A DNA stretch of 64,000 nucleotides from Clostridium sp. OM02-18AC (GCF_003481825.1 NZ_QULW01000002.1:124001-188000); one strand, 5' to 3'. Positions 15,822 to 25,556 are shown, numbered from the stretch's first letter. Numbers and translations are program-made. The notes: a model not told the origin generated them from the letters alone.

Positions 15822-17240
15822 ATGAAAGACAAATTAGACAAACTGATGAGTCGCGCCTTTGGAAAACCGATGTATCGTTTGGCGATGATCATACTCGGAT
15901 TTCCGACCATTCTGGTAGCGTTCCTCGCATTCCTGATGAACCGGGGCAAAGAATCTGCAGAATACACTGCAGATATGGATTCGGTCAGAAAGAGTGCAGA
16001 AGAAGATGGGACGCTGGAGCGGATTCGCAAGGATGCCCGGTATTATCTGACCAGCAAGTACCAGCATTTTGGAAAGAGTACAGATAACTCACAGTTCCAG
16101 AAAGAACTGGAAAAGCAGATCGCAAAAGATACCGAGACAGAACTTGAGGCAAGACTCCAGGCAATGTACACAAAAGAAGGAAAACACGGACGTCAGTCCT
16201 TTATCCAGTTTTTGTGCAGAGCCTTAAACAATCAGGGACTTTTGATGTTATCGGTAATTACATCATTCCCAATGTACATTCTGCTTCTGATTTTTGCAAA
16301 CCCGTATACCCGCTACATATTTGAACGTCTGATCATGATGATCTTTGTTGCGTTCGGTGTTGTTATGGTAGTATTTACGATCCTGCATTTTGCATCATCC
16401 AACCCGGCGCTGAATGTACTTGGTGAGTATGCAACTGAGCAGCAGGTTGCAGATTTCAATCATCTGCATGGTCTGGATCAGCCATATATTATCCAGTTGT
16501 TCCGGAACTTTAAGAATCTGGCAACATTCAACCTTGGAAACTCTTATCAGGGTAATGAGGATGTTATGGCAGCTATTTTAAGAAAGTTTCCGGTAACGGT
16601 AGAAATGAGTGTCTATGCATTTGTTATTGCAGCTGTGATTTCGATTCCGATCGGTATCATTTCTGCTATTAAGCCAAATACCGCATTCGATTACATTTTC
16701 ATGTTCCTTGCACTGGTTGGTCTGTCCCTTCCGGCATTCTGGTTTGGTATGATCATGATCCTGAATTTCTCGATCAACACACACTTACTTCCGGCTTCTT
16801 ATGTGGAAGGAAATAAGATATCCCTGCTGATGCCGGCCCTCGTATCTGGAACGCATCTGGCAGCCAGCCTGGCACGTAACACCCGTTCAGCACTGCTTGA
16901 AGTTTTAGGTCAGGATTACATCGTAACAGCAAGAGCAAAAGGTTTAAGCAACATGCGCGTGATTTTGAAGCATGCACTTGGAAATGCCATGATCCCGATC
17001 GTAACCGTTGCAGGCTTACAGTTTGGCGGAACCCTCGGCGGATCTGCTATCATTGAGAAAGTATTCAACGTAAAAGGTATCGGAAGCTACATCATCGAGA
17101 AACAGTTCCTTCCGGATATTCCGGCTATCCTGGGCGGTGTTGTATACGTATCCATCGTGATCAGCCTTGTGAACCTGGCCGTGGATCTTCTGTATGTATA
17201 CTTAGACCCGCGTATCAAGTCCAGACTGAAGAGCCAGTAA
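15822..17240 (+). CDS. oppB: Oligopeptide ABC transporter permease OppB-like, N-terminally extended
   Basis: A 472-residue inner-membrane permease. The C-terminal ~290 residues are a normal DppB/OppB domain, including the coupling segment GQDYIVTARAKGLSNMRVIL. Ordinary OppB proteins are about 310 residues; here the first ~160 form an extension with a membrane helix near residues 18-38, a charged helical stretch to about 130 (rich in Glu, Lys and Arg), and a second added helix near 138-156. The family imports peptides with OppC, two ATPases and a binding protein, all encoded next. Start ATG has GGAGGG 11 bases upstream. Confidence 0.9.
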   Translation: MKDKLDKLMSRAFGKPMYRLAMIILGFPTILVAFLAFLMNRGKESAEYTADMDSVRKSAEEDGTLERIRKDARYYLTSKYQHFGKSTDNSQFQKELEKQIAKDTETELEARLQAMYTKEGKHGRQSFIQFLCRALNNQGLLMLSVITSFPMYILLLIFANPYTRYIFERLIMMIFVAFGVVMVVFTILHFASSNPALNVLGEYATEQQVADFNHLHGLDQPYIIQLFRNFKNLATFNLGNSYQGNEDVMAAILRKFPVTVEMSVYAFVIAAVISIPIGIISAIKPNTAFDYIFMFLALVGLSLPAFWFGMIMILNFSINTHLLPASYVEGNKISLLMPALVSGTHLAASLARNTRSALLEVLGQDYIVTARAKGLSNMRVILKHALGNAMIPIVTVAGLQFGGTLGGSAIIEKVFNVKGIGSYIIEKQFLPDIPAILGGVVYVSIVISLVNLAVDLLYVYLDPRIKSRLKSQ

Positions 17241-17255
17241 GGGAGGAGGAGAAAC

Positions 17256-18767
17256 ATGAAAAGCGAAAATTTCTTTGTGAAAAAAGCAAACCAGAGAAAG
17301 CTGAACCGTCATCAGGAGCCCGGATCTCTGGCATTTGCGGCAGGTGCTTCCCTGTGTCTGGCCCTTGTGATTGTACTCATGTCGTTCGATTTAAAAACAC
17401 GGACCTTTGGAACATTGCCGTTAGCAGTAGCCGGAGTATTTCTGGCAGAGGCACTGATCGCCTTTGGAATCGGAACACTGGTTAATAAACAGATCATCAA
17501 AAATAATCAGATCAGCACAGTCCTGCGTCTTCTTGGTATCGTGCTGATTGCAACGATCGTAAACGGCAATATTTTCTGTGCAGTTGCCGGCCTGATGCTG
17601 ATCAAGAAAAAGAAAAATCTGGAGTATCAGGTTGCAAGCTATATGCTTCTGGTGGAAGTCCTGATCATCATGGTATCTGCCCTGAATGTTTTCAAGCCGT
17701 ATGTGTGTGACACATTCTTCCTTGGAATGGGCGTTCTGGCAGTCGTGATCCTCATTCATGCAGTCAGCCTTCCGCTGGTAGTTGCTCATGTGAAAGGAAA
17801 CCGTGCGGATAAGTGCATGATCCCGTTGGGCATTGTACTGATCCTGACGACAGCGACCGGTAATCTGTTTTCCCTTTTACTGGGCCTGATCCTGCTCCGC
17901 AAAGCTTATACCAAAGATGATTACGTATCCATTGGCTGGATCGATGTAGTAAAACGTCTGTTCCGCAGCCAGATGGCAGTACTTGGAGCATTCATCATTG
18001 TATTCCTGCTTACTTTGTCTGTATGCGCGATTATGACATTTGATTACAGCATTGCAGTAGATAATGATTATTCCCTGATCCTTCAGAATCCAAGCCTGGC
18101 GTATCCGTTCGGTACGGATGATTATGGCCGCTGCGTATTTACCCGCGTTGTATTTGGTGCCAGAATCTCCTTAACAGTAGGTATCATTTCTACCGCAATC
18201 TCGATTGTAGTAGGAATTATCCTGGGTGCAATTGCAGGTTTCTATTCCGGCAGTACAGACAATATCATCATGCGTGTGCTGGATATCTTCATGGCAATCC
18301 CGGGTCTGCTGCTCCCAATCGCAATCATTGCAGCATTCGGTACGAGCACCCTGAATATTACCATTGCACTTGGTGCAGGCGCAATTCCAGGATATGCAAG
18401 AACCATCCGTGCATCCGTGATGACTCTTTCCGACGCTGAGTTTGTTGAGGCAGCAAGAGCATGTGGAGCAAAGGATAAGATTATTATCTTTAACCATATT
18501 CTTCCGAACTCCATGGCTCCGCTGATCATTCGTGCAACACTTGGTATTGGTTCCGGTGTTACTGCAGTCAGCTCCTTAAGTTACCTTGGTCTTGGTATTG
18601 CACCGCAGATTCCTGAGTGGGGCAATATCTTAAAGGCAGGAAGTTCTTATCTGGAAACCAATGCTTATATGGCTATTTTCCCAGGTCTTGCAATTGTAGT
18701 TCTGGTACTCGCGTTTAACTTCCTGGGTGATGGTCTTCGTGACGCACTTGACCCGAAACTGAAATAA
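17256..18767 (+). CDS. oppC: Oligopeptide ABC transporter permease OppC-like, N-terminally extended
   Basis: A 503-residue permease. From about residue 230 (KRLFRSQMAVLGAFIIVFLL) it is a standard OppC, with FGTDDYGRCVFTRVVFGARI and the coupling EFVEAARACGAKDKIIIFNH. The preceding ~225 residues are an added membrane region with about six hydrophobic segments and no sequence I recognise. Typical OppC proteins are about 300 residues. That both permeases carry extra N-terminal membrane parts suggests that these pack against each other. GGAGGAGG lies 8 bases before the ATG; spacing to oppB is 15 bases. Confidence 0.9.
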   Translation: MKSENFFVKKANQRKLNRHQEPGSLAFAAGASLCLALVIVLMSFDLKTRTFGTLPLAVAGVFLAEALIAFGIGTLVNKQIIKNNQISTVLRLLGIVLIATIVNGNIFCAVAGLMLIKKKKNLEYQVASYMLLVEVLIIMVSALNVFKPYVCDTFFLGMGVLAVVILIHAVSLPLVVAHVKGNRADKCMIPLGIVLILTTATGNLFSLLLGLILLRKAYTKDDYVSIGWIDVVKRLFRSQMAVLGAFIIVFLLTLSVCAIMTFDYSIAVDNDYSLILQNPSLAYPFGTDDYGRCVFTRVVFGARISLTVGIISTAISIVVGIILGAIAGFYSGSTDNIIMRVLDIFMAIPGLLLPIAIIAAFGTSTLNITIALGAGAIPGYARTIRASVMTLSDAEFVEAARACGAKDKIIIFNHILPNSMAPLIIRATLGIGSGVTAVSSLSYLGLGIAPQIPEWGNILKAGSSYLETNAYMAIFPGLAIVVLVLAFNFLGDGLRDALDPKLK

Positions 18768-18784
18768 ATAATTAGGAGGCAACC

Positions 18785-19795
18785 ATGGAACAGCAGGATA
18801 AAAAATGCATTCTGCAGGTGAAAAACCTGCATGTGCACTATATCACAGAAGAGGAAGAGGTCTATGCTGTCAACGGAATCAGCTTTGATTTGAACGAAGG
18901 AGACAGTATCGGTCTGGTAGGTGAGACCGGCGCAGGAAAAACAACCACAGCAATGGCAATCATGCAGCTGATCCCGGATCCGCCGGGGGTAATTACCGAC
19001 GGCGAGATTTACTTTAAAGGAAGCAATATGATCACCAATACGGATAAGGAAAACCAGAAAATCCGCGGAAACGGTATTTCCATGATTTTCCAGGATCCGA
19101 TGACGGCATTAAACCCGACCATGACCGTTGGCGACCAGCTTGTTGAGGTTTTACGCCGTCACAATAAAGGCATGAGCAAAGATGAGGCGAAGAAACGCTG
19201 CATCGAGATGTTAGAGATGGTAGGCGTGAAGGCGGAGCGCTTTGATGATTATCCGCATCAGTTCTCCGGCGGTATGAAACAGCGTGTGGTAATCACCATG
19301 GCTCTGCTGTGCAATCCGGATCTTCTGATCGCGGATGAGCCAACTACGGCACTGGATGTAACCATCCAGGCGCAGGTGCTCGATATCATGATGGATTTAA
19401 AGAAAAAGTTCAACATGGGTCTGATCATGATCACCCACGACCTTGGTGTGGTTGCGGAAACCTGTGACAAGGTGGCAATCGTTTACGCGGGTGAGATTGT
19501 AGAGTCCGGCACGGTCGAAGAAGTATATCTGAATCCGCGTCACCCGTATACCTGCGGTCTGTTTGACTCTATCCCGAAACTGGAAGAGGACAGCACAAAG
19601 CTTGTACCGATCGAAGGTATGACTCCGAACATGGCAGAACCGCCAACAGGCTGTTATTTCCATCCGCGCTGCAAATACTGTCAGGAAATCTGCAAGACAC
19701 AGTCTCCGACGATGACAGAAGGCAGCCACCGTTTCAAATGCTTCTTCCCGTTAGGCAATGAAGTAGATGAAAAATTAGAAAAGGAAGGAGAGTAA
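18785..19795 (+). CDS. oppD: Oligopeptide ABC transporter ATPase OppD-like
   Basis: A 336-residue ATPase. It has Walker A GETGAGKTT near residue 43, Q-loop FQDPMTALNP, signature FSGGMKQR near 159, Walker B LLIADEPTTALDV and the H-loop ITHDLGVVAE. The C-terminal part with GCYFHPRCKYC and further cysteines is the oligopeptide-type extension that carries an iron-sulfur cluster in related peptide transporters. It powers peptide import by ATP hydrolysis. A GGAGG site lies 6 bases before the ATG; it is in the same operon as the permeases. Confidence 0.95.
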   Translation: MEQQDKKCILQVKNLHVHYITEEEEVYAVNGISFDLNEGDSIGLVGETGAGKTTTAMAIMQLIPDPPGVITDGEIYFKGSNMITNTDKENQKIRGNGISMIFQDPMTALNPTMTVGDQLVEVLRRHNKGMSKDEAKKRCIEMLEMVGVKAERFDDYPHQFSGGMKQRVVITMALLCNPDLLIADEPTTALDVTIQAQVLDIMMDLKKKFNMGLIMITHDLGVVAETCDKVAIVYAGEIVESGTVEEVYLNPRHPYTCGLFDSIPKLEEDSTKLVPIEGMTPNMAEPPTGCYFHPRCKYCQEICKTQSPTMTEGSHRFKCFFPLGNEVDEKLEKEGE

Positions 19796-19798
19796 GCC

Positions 19799-20788
19799 AT
19801 GGGAACAACACTGGAAGTTATTGGATTAAAAAAATATTTTAATGTTGCCAACGGCGGACTTCTCCATGCAGTTGACGATGTAAGTTTTAAGATTGAACGC
19901 GGCGAGACCCTTGGTATCGTAGGTGAGTCCGGCTGCGGTAAGAGTACTCTGGGCCGTACCATTTTGCGGCTCCATGAGCCAACCGCCGGCAAGGTTATTT
20001 GCGATGGAATGGATATCTGTTCTTTCGATAAAGAAGAGATGCGCCAGATGCGTAAGGAAATGCAGATTATTTTCCAGGATCCGTATGCATCCTTAAATCC
20101 GCGTTTTACCATTTCCCAGATTATTGAAGAGCCGTTAAAACTTCACAATATCTATAAAACAGCAGCAGAGCGCAGAGAAAAAGTTGAGGAATTAATGGCA
20201 CTCACCGGACTGTCAAAGAGAATGTACAACATGTATCCTCATGAATTCGATGGCGGACGCCGTCAGCGTGTGGTTATTGCGAGAGCACTTTCCCTGAATC
20301 CCAAATTTATCATCTGCGATGAGCCGGTCAGCGCACTGGATGTATCTGTGCAGGCGCAGATCATTAACCTGATGATGGAACTTCAGGAAAAACTGGGACT
20401 GACGTATGTGTTCATTTCTCATGATATGTCCGTAATCAAGCACATTTCTACCAACATTGGTGTTATGTACTTAGGTCAGATGATTGAAAAAGCTTCCAAA
20501 AATGAGATTTTCAAGCATCCGCTCCATCCATATACCATCGCACTTCTCTCTGCAATCCCGTCAGTTAATATCCGGGAAAAGAAAGAGAAGATCATCTTAA
20601 AGGGTGAGATTGGTTCTCCGGTAAATCCGAAGCCAGGCTGTCGTTTTGCTCCGCGTTGTCCATTTGCTACGGAACAGTGCCGGAAAGAAAACCCGGTATT
20701 CCGCGAGGTACAGCCGGATCACTTTGTAGCCTGCCACCGTGTGGACGAGATGTTAGCCGGTAAGTTACAGTTCCCGGGCAGAAGCTAA
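19799..20788 (+). CDS. oppF: Oligopeptide ABC transporter ATPase OppF-like
   Basis: A 329-residue ATPase partner of OppD, 3 bases downstream of it. It has Walker A GESGCGKST near residue 42, FQDPYASLNPR, Walker B FIICDEPVSALDV and a C-terminal cysteine-containing oligopeptide domain (GCRFAPRCPFATEQC). Its signature motif reads FDGGRRQR near residue 149, with aspartate where serine of the LSGGQ motif is usual; in a two-ATPase transporter this could make one of the two ATP sites weak. Confidence 0.94.
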   Translation: MGTTLEVIGLKKYFNVANGGLLHAVDDVSFKIERGETLGIVGESGCGKSTLGRTILRLHEPTAGKVICDGMDICSFDKEEMRQMRKEMQIIFQDPYASLNPRFTISQIIEEPLKLHNIYKTAAERREKVEELMALTGLSKRMYNMYPHEFDGGRRQRVVIARALSLNPKFIICDEPVSALDVSVQAQIINLMMELQEKLGLTYVFISHDMSVIKHISTNIGVMYLGQMIEKASKNEIFKHPLHPYTIALLSAIPSVNIREKKEKIILKGEIGSPVNPKPGCRFAPRCPFATEQCRKENPVFREVQPDHFVACHRVDEMLAGKLQFPGRS

Positions 20789-20840
20789 AGCGTATATAAA
20801 GATTCTATTTATATAAAATTTTTTTCAAGGAGGAAATACT

Positions 20841-22688
20841 ATGAAAAAAAGAAGAATGGTTGCACTTGGATTGTGCGCAACAGTCGTTGCATCTTCCATG
20901 GCAGGATGTGGCGTAAAGACCAAGAGCGACACCACCAAGGCAGCAGCAGAGGCAGCAGGAGAGACAGAGGCTGATCCAAACGCAAACGTAGAGATTGGAG
21001 ACGTAAATTTAAACTTCCTCTACAACAGCAGTGATGAGAACGTTGCAAACGTTATCCGTGACCAGCTCTCCAAATCAGGCTTCACCGTAAATATGACTGC
21101 AGCAGCAGACGGCGCTTCTTTCCGTGAGCAGGAGGCGAATGGTAACTTCGATATTTCCCTGGCAAGCTTCGCAAACCCGGTAGGTACTCCGGACTATGGT
21201 ATCCGCGGTGTATTCTACAGCAAGGGCGACAGCAACTACACCGGTGTCAATGATGCAGACCTGGACAAACTCATTGACGATGCAGCAACCGTAACCGCTG
21301 ACAAATATGCTGAGGCATATGGTGAAGTTGAGAAACTCGGCGTAGGAGAAAAAGCTTACTTTGCCCCGGTTTATCTGGGCGTAAACGGCCGTGCATTCAG
21401 CAATGTCCTGAATCCGGATACCGTTGACAATAACCAGAGATGGGAAGATTTCGATTACGCAGATCCGTCCCAGGATGATTCCAGAACGTTAAATATCACC
21501 CAGACTGGTTCTACCATTACGACCTGGGATCCGATCCGTGCCGATGACCAGAGTTCCGGTTATGCACTTGACCACATGTACATCCATCTGCTGACCTTAA
21601 AACCAGACTGGTCTGTAAGCACCGATGCTTCCCTGTCTTACAACTATGCGATCGCAGATGACAACAGCGAGTTCTATTTCATCTTAAGAGATGACTGTGG
21701 ATTTGCAAGAATCGACAAAGACGGAAATGTTTACGATTCCGGCGTGAAAGTTGCTGGTGAAGATGTAGTATACTCCCTGAACCGTGCAAAAGATAAAGAT
21801 TCCACCCCGATGCACATGACCTACAGCATGTACACCAACCTGGATAAGGTTGAGATGGTTACCGACATTGCAGAACTGGAAGAGAAGAAGACTGCAGACG
21901 GTGAGAGCGTAAAAGACGTTCTGGAAAAAGATATTACCCCGATCAGCAATCTGGTAGATTCCAGAGACGCTGTTGACAATGCAGCTGGTAATTATCAGGT
22001 AATCCGCTGCACCACTGCTATGCCGTATCCGCAGATCTTAAATGCACTGACTTTCCATGGCGCAGGTATCGTGGACAGTGAGTGGGTTGAGAAGATGAAC
22101 GAGGGTGTTGATTTTGCTACCTACGATGCGACCAAAGACAAACTGTATGGCGATGGTGTTACCACCAGAGAGGGTGCAACCTTTGACAACCAGCTGTCCT
22201 TAAGCGGTACCTACGTTCTGACTTCCATGAACGACTACCAGATGAACTTCAAGGCTAACCCGTATATCCGCACCAACGAGCCGGATTGCGTAAAGATCAA
22301 AACCCTGGTAAATAAATTTATCTCTGATAAAGACACAGCACTTTCTTCCTTACGAAGCGGCGATGTTGACTACTGCTACGGCATTAACTCCACCAAATAC
22401 GATGTTGTAGAGGGTGATTCCAACTTAACCTTAAAGAAATTCCCGGGCATCCGTGTTTACATGCTTGGCTTCAATCTGCATGGCAACTCTGAGGTTTCCA
22501 ATTCTGTAGATTTAAGAAAGGCAATCTCTTCTGCAATCAACTTTGAGGATGTAAAGGCTGTTCTGGCTGGCAACGCATACGAGTGCTACAGCTTCATGGC
22601 AAGCTGCCTTGACTGCGGCAATAAGGTTGACTGGAAACCGGGCGATACCGAGCGTTATCTGAGAGCTTACTTCGCAGAGAAGAAATAA
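20841..22688 (+). CDS. Peptide-binding lipoprotein of the SBP_bac_5 family, apparently circularly permuted
   Basis: A 615-residue secreted lipoprotein: signal peptide residues 1-22, lipobox SSMAGC with Cys23, then an Ala/Glu linker to about 50. In the family the order is N-terminal lobe (beginning like LNITQTGSTITTWDP), then AEDVVYSLNRA, then DVDYCYG and LRKAISSAIN, and last a C-terminal lobe piece with an NYTGVNDADLDKLI-like motif and a proline-rich strand. Here that last piece stands first (residues 55-190: RDQLSKSGFTVNM, NYTGVNDADLDKLIDDA, FAPVYLG), and the usual N-terminal start appears at residue 216. The protein ends (DTERYLRAYFAEKK) just where the moved piece would normally begin. It should capture peptides for the Opp permease. 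GGAGG lies 8 bases before the ATG. Confidence 0.88.
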   Translation: MKKRRMVALGLCATVVASSMAGCGVKTKSDTTKAAAEAAGETEADPNANVEIGDVNLNFLYNSSDENVANVIRDQLSKSGFTVNMTAAADGASFREQEANGNFDISLASFANPVGTPDYGIRGVFYSKGDSNYTGVNDADLDKLIDDAATVTADKYAEAYGEVEKLGVGEKAYFAPVYLGVNGRAFSNVLNPDTVDNNQRWEDFDYADPSQDDSRTLNITQTGSTITTWDPIRADDQSSGYALDHMYIHLLTLKPDWSVSTDASLSYNYAIADDNSEFYFILRDDCGFARIDKDGNVYDSGVKVAGEDVVYSLNRAKDKDSTPMHMTYSMYTNLDKVEMVTDIAELEEKKTADGESVKDVLEKDITPISNLVDSRDAVDNAAGNYQVIRCTTAMPYPQILNALTFHGAGIVDSEWVEKMNEGVDFATYDATKDKLYGDGVTTREGATFDNQLSLSGTYVLTSMNDYQMNFKANPYIRTNEPDCVKIKTLVNKFISDKDTALSSLRSGDVDYCYGINSTKYDVVEGDSNLTLKKFPGIRVYMLGFNLHGNSEVSNSVDLRKAISSAINFEDVKAVLAGNAYECYSFMASCLDCGNKVDWKPGDTERYLRAYFAEKK

Positions 22689-22761
22689 GCGGGAAACCTG
22701 TTTTCAAACAAATACACGGTTCGTGCATTTGAAAGAAACAAAAACATATAGGTGATAGAAC

Positions 22762-22801
22762 GGCTCTCCGTCGCTGGCAAGGCGGCGGGGAGCCTGCCCT
22801 T
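22762..22801 (+). terminator. GC-rich hairpin between binding protein and peptidases
   Basis: Arms 22762-22775 and 22781-22794 pair over 14 positions with several G-U pairs and a GGCAA loop. It is followed by TGCCCTTTTC, a weak T-run. It may terminate part of the transcripts so that the abundant binding protein and the peptidases are expressed at different levels. Confidence 0.55.
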
Positions 22802-22859
22802 TTCAGGGAGATCCGCTAAGATGGCTCCCATATTTATGAAATGACAGAAGGTTGAAGAT

Positions 22860-24308
22860 ATGGAAAAAATGGAACTGATGAATCAGGTTGAACAATACAT
22901 CAGCGATCACCGTACCGAAATCCTGGAAGATTTAAAAACGCTGGTGCGGTTTCCAAGCGTCAGCAGGGAGGGGGCAGATGGTCTTCCATTCGGCAGGGAA
23001 TGTGCCAGAGTATTGGATCAGGCACTTGAGATGGCTGAAGAAAAGGGGTTTCAGGTCAACAACCACGATTACTGGTATGGAACTGCTTTTCTTGGCAGTG
23101 AGCAGAATGATAAAGGTCTGATCGGCATTTTCTCCCACCTGGATGTAGTTGAGGCCGGAGATGGCTGGATCTATGATCCTTTTGAGCCGACCGAGGTCGA
23201 TGGCTTTCTGATTGGCCGCGGAGCTGGCGATAACAAGAGCGGTGCAGTGATTGGCATGTATACCATGAAGATCCTGCAGGAACTGAATATTCCCTTAAAG
23301 AGCAGCGTGATGCTTTATTTTGGCTGCAATGAAGAGCATGGAATGAAGGATGCAGAGAAATTTGCAAAGGAACATCTGATGCCGGATTATTCCATGGTAC
23401 CAGATCTATTTTTCCCGGTGTGCCATGGAGAAAAAGGAAATCTGAAGTTTAAGATTGCGCCCAAAACCGGTTTTTCTGCAATCCATTCTGTTTTTGCAGG
23501 TGATGCAGAAAATAAGGTACCGGGACAGGCGGAAGCGCTGATCTCATTTGATGAGAATCTGTTTGCTGTATGCAAAATCCTGGTTGCGACACATCCGGAT
23601 ATCCGTGTAGAAGCAAAGGATGGAATGATCCGTATCACAGCATTGGGCAAAGGTGGACACAGTGCGATGCCGAAGGGCACTGTCAATGCAATCTGGCTGC
23701 TGATGCGATTCTTAAAAGAAGTGGATGGACTGCCGGATCATGACCGCGAAATTGCAGCCGCTTACGAAAAGCTGCTTTCCGATACCGATGGCATCGCACT
23801 TGGTATCGACTGGTCGGATGAGCCGTCAGGTGCTCTGGTATGTTCTGCGGTTATGGCGAGAACAGAGGGGAATGTTCCAAACATTTTGTTCAGTGCCCGT
23901 TATCCGGTTACGGACTTCAGGGAGAGAATTGAGAATGCACTGGAGGCAACGGTGGATTCACAGATGTTTGAGATCCGCATTGTATCCAACAATGATCCAA
24001 TGTACATCCCGGAAGATGACCACTATGTTCAGACACTCATGAACGTTTACCAGGAGGTTACCGGCAATACGGATAGAAAACCGTATATCATTGACGGCGG
24101 AACCTATGCCCGCAAACTGAAAAATGCAGTTGGGTATGGCGGAGGCAATGGTGTGAGCGCAACCTTCCTTCCGGCAGGTCATGGACGGGTACATCAGCCG
24201 GATGAGGCGAGAAATATCCAGGGGATCCTAGAGGCGATCAAGATTTATGTTATGTCTGTGATCGAACTGGATCAGCTGATTCAGAAAGAAAAAGGGGCGC
24301 AGGCATGA
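22860..24308 (+). CDS. M20 family dipeptidase (PepV/Sapep type)
   Basis: A 482-residue metallopeptidase. Metal-binding and catalytic motifs are in order: SHLDVVEAGDGW near residue 91, GRGAGDNKSGAVI near 119, GCNEEHGMKD near 158, and AGHGRVHQPDE near the C-terminus. The inserted lid domain lies between about 190 and 320. PepV/Sapep enzymes hydrolyse short peptides in the cytoplasm using two zinc or manganese ions. The operon position behind a peptide importer fits breakdown of imported dipeptides. Its last four bases overlap the next gene (ATGA). Confidence 0.9.
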   Translation: MEKMELMNQVEQYISDHRTEILEDLKTLVRFPSVSREGADGLPFGRECARVLDQALEMAEEKGFQVNNHDYWYGTAFLGSEQNDKGLIGIFSHLDVVEAGDGWIYDPFEPTEVDGFLIGRGAGDNKSGAVIGMYTMKILQELNIPLKSSVMLYFGCNEEHGMKDAEKFAKEHLMPDYSMVPDLFFPVCHGEKGNLKFKIAPKTGFSAIHSVFAGDAENKVPGQAEALISFDENLFAVCKILVATHPDIRVEAKDGMIRITALGKGGHSAMPKGTVNAIWLLMRFLKEVDGLPDHDREIAAAYEKLLSDTDGIALGIDWSDEPSGALVCSAVMARTEGNVPNILFSARYPVTDFRERIENALEATVDSQMFEIRIVSNNDPMYIPEDDHYVQTLMNVYQEVTGNTDRKPYIIDGGTYARKLKNAVGYGGGNGVSATFLPAGHGRVHQPDEARNIQGILEAIKIYVMSVIELDQLIQKEKGAQA

Positions 24309-25501
24309 ATCTCATCGCAGAACTTGCAGAAAAGTATGAGCAGGATATCATTGAACTGAGAAGGTACTTTCATCAGCATCCGGAAACAGCGTGGGAGGAA
24401 TTTGGTACGACAGACCGCATTGAGGAAGAACTGAGAAGTCTTGGTCTGACACCGCACCGTTTAAACGAAAATACCGGCTTATGGGTTGATATAAAAGGCA
24501 GAAAAGCGGATGGCAGCGAGGTTGTTCTGCTTCGTGCGGACATCGACGCACTTCCCATCCAGGAGATGACCGGTCTTCCTTATGCCAGCCAGACTCCCGG
24601 GAAAATGCATGCATGCGGGCATGACTGCCATGCGGCCATGCTTTTGGGGGCAGCAAAGATTTTTATGGAGATCCGGGAAGCAATTCCCGGAACCGTGCGC
24701 CTGTTATTCCAACCGGCAGAAGAGGGCGGAAAAGGCGCGCAGGCATGTATCAGACAAGGGGTTCTGGAAGAGGTCACGGCAGTTTACGGCTGCCATGTCG
24801 GAGCCGGTATTGAAGCACCGTATTTTAACCTGGAACCCGGTCCGCGAACAGCCAGTGCAGACGATCTGAATATCATCATTCACGGATATGCAGCGCATGC
24901 CAGCGCTCCGCACCGCGGACACGATGCAGTTCTTGCAGCCGGCAATGTACTCATGTGTCTGCAGACTCTGGTTTCTCGCCATAATGATCCGTTAAATCCC
25001 CTGGTCGTTACCATGGGCACGATAAACGGCGGTCAGAAGCGCAATATCATCGCAGATGAAGTACGGTTGGAAGGGACTGTCCGGACCTTTTCAAATGAAT
25101 TGAGAAAGAAACTGCCAGATATGATTTCTTCAATCGTACAAAATGCAGCAGCCGTGTGCGGCTGTACGGCAGAAGTGGAGTATATTCCGAAAATCGGTGT
25201 AATCGTCCATGACGATCCAAAAACATTGCAGATTGGTCTGGAAGCAGCAAAAAAGCTTTATGGAGAGAATTTCCTGGTGAATGCCGGAAAGGTAACCGCA
25301 AGCGATGACTTTGCTGATTATCTGGAGCATGTACCTGGAATTTATCCATCCCTTGGAATCCGCAATGAGGAAAAAGGCTGCATCTATGGTCATCATAATG
25401 GAAAATTCTGTGTGGATGAGAGCGCTTTGAAACGGGGCGCGGCGATGTTTGTACAGTTTGCGATAGACTATCTTGCAGATTTGCAGAAAAATAGAAAATA
25501 A
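24305..25501 (+). CDS. M20D amidohydrolase / N-acyl amino acid hydrolase
   Basis: A 398-residue amidohydrolase. It has the IAA-amino-acid-hydrolase-like motifs RRYFHQHPETAWEEF, LLRADIDALPIQE, HACGHDCHAAMLLG, LFQPAEEGGKGA and GHHNGKFCVDE near the end. M20D enzymes split N-acylated amino acids or aminobenzoyl-type conjugates with a metal pair. It is translationally coupled to the M20 dipeptidase by a 4-base overlap, so the two probably process products brought in by the transporter, perhaps acylated or capped peptides (inference). Confidence 0.9.
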   Translation: MNLIAELAEKYEQDIIELRRYFHQHPETAWEEFGTTDRIEEELRSLGLTPHRLNENTGLWVDIKGRKADGSEVVLLRADIDALPIQEMTGLPYASQTPGKMHACGHDCHAAMLLGAAKIFMEIREAIPGTVRLLFQPAEEGGKGAQACIRQGVLEEVTAVYGCHVGAGIEAPYFNLEPGPRTASADDLNIIIHGYAAHASAPHRGHDAVLAAGNVLMCLQTLVSRHNDPLNPLVVTMGTINGGQKRNIIADEVRLEGTVRTFSNELRKKLPDMISSIVQNAAAVCGCTAEVEYIPKIGVIVHDDPKTLQIGLEAAKKLYGENFLVNAGKVTASDDFADYLEHVPGIYPSLGIRNEEKGCIYGHHNGKFCVDESALKRGAAMFVQFAIDYLADLQKNRK

Positions 25502-25520
25502 AAACGGAAAAGTTGGAAGT

Positions 25521-25556
25521 AAGCGGTGAGGCAGATTGTCTTGCCGCTTTTTTGTT
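25521..25556 (+). terminator. Terminator of the peptide utilisation operon
   Basis: AAGCGG (25521-25526) and CCGCTT (25544-25549) with partly paired interior, then a T-run ending near 25554. Confidence 0.7.
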
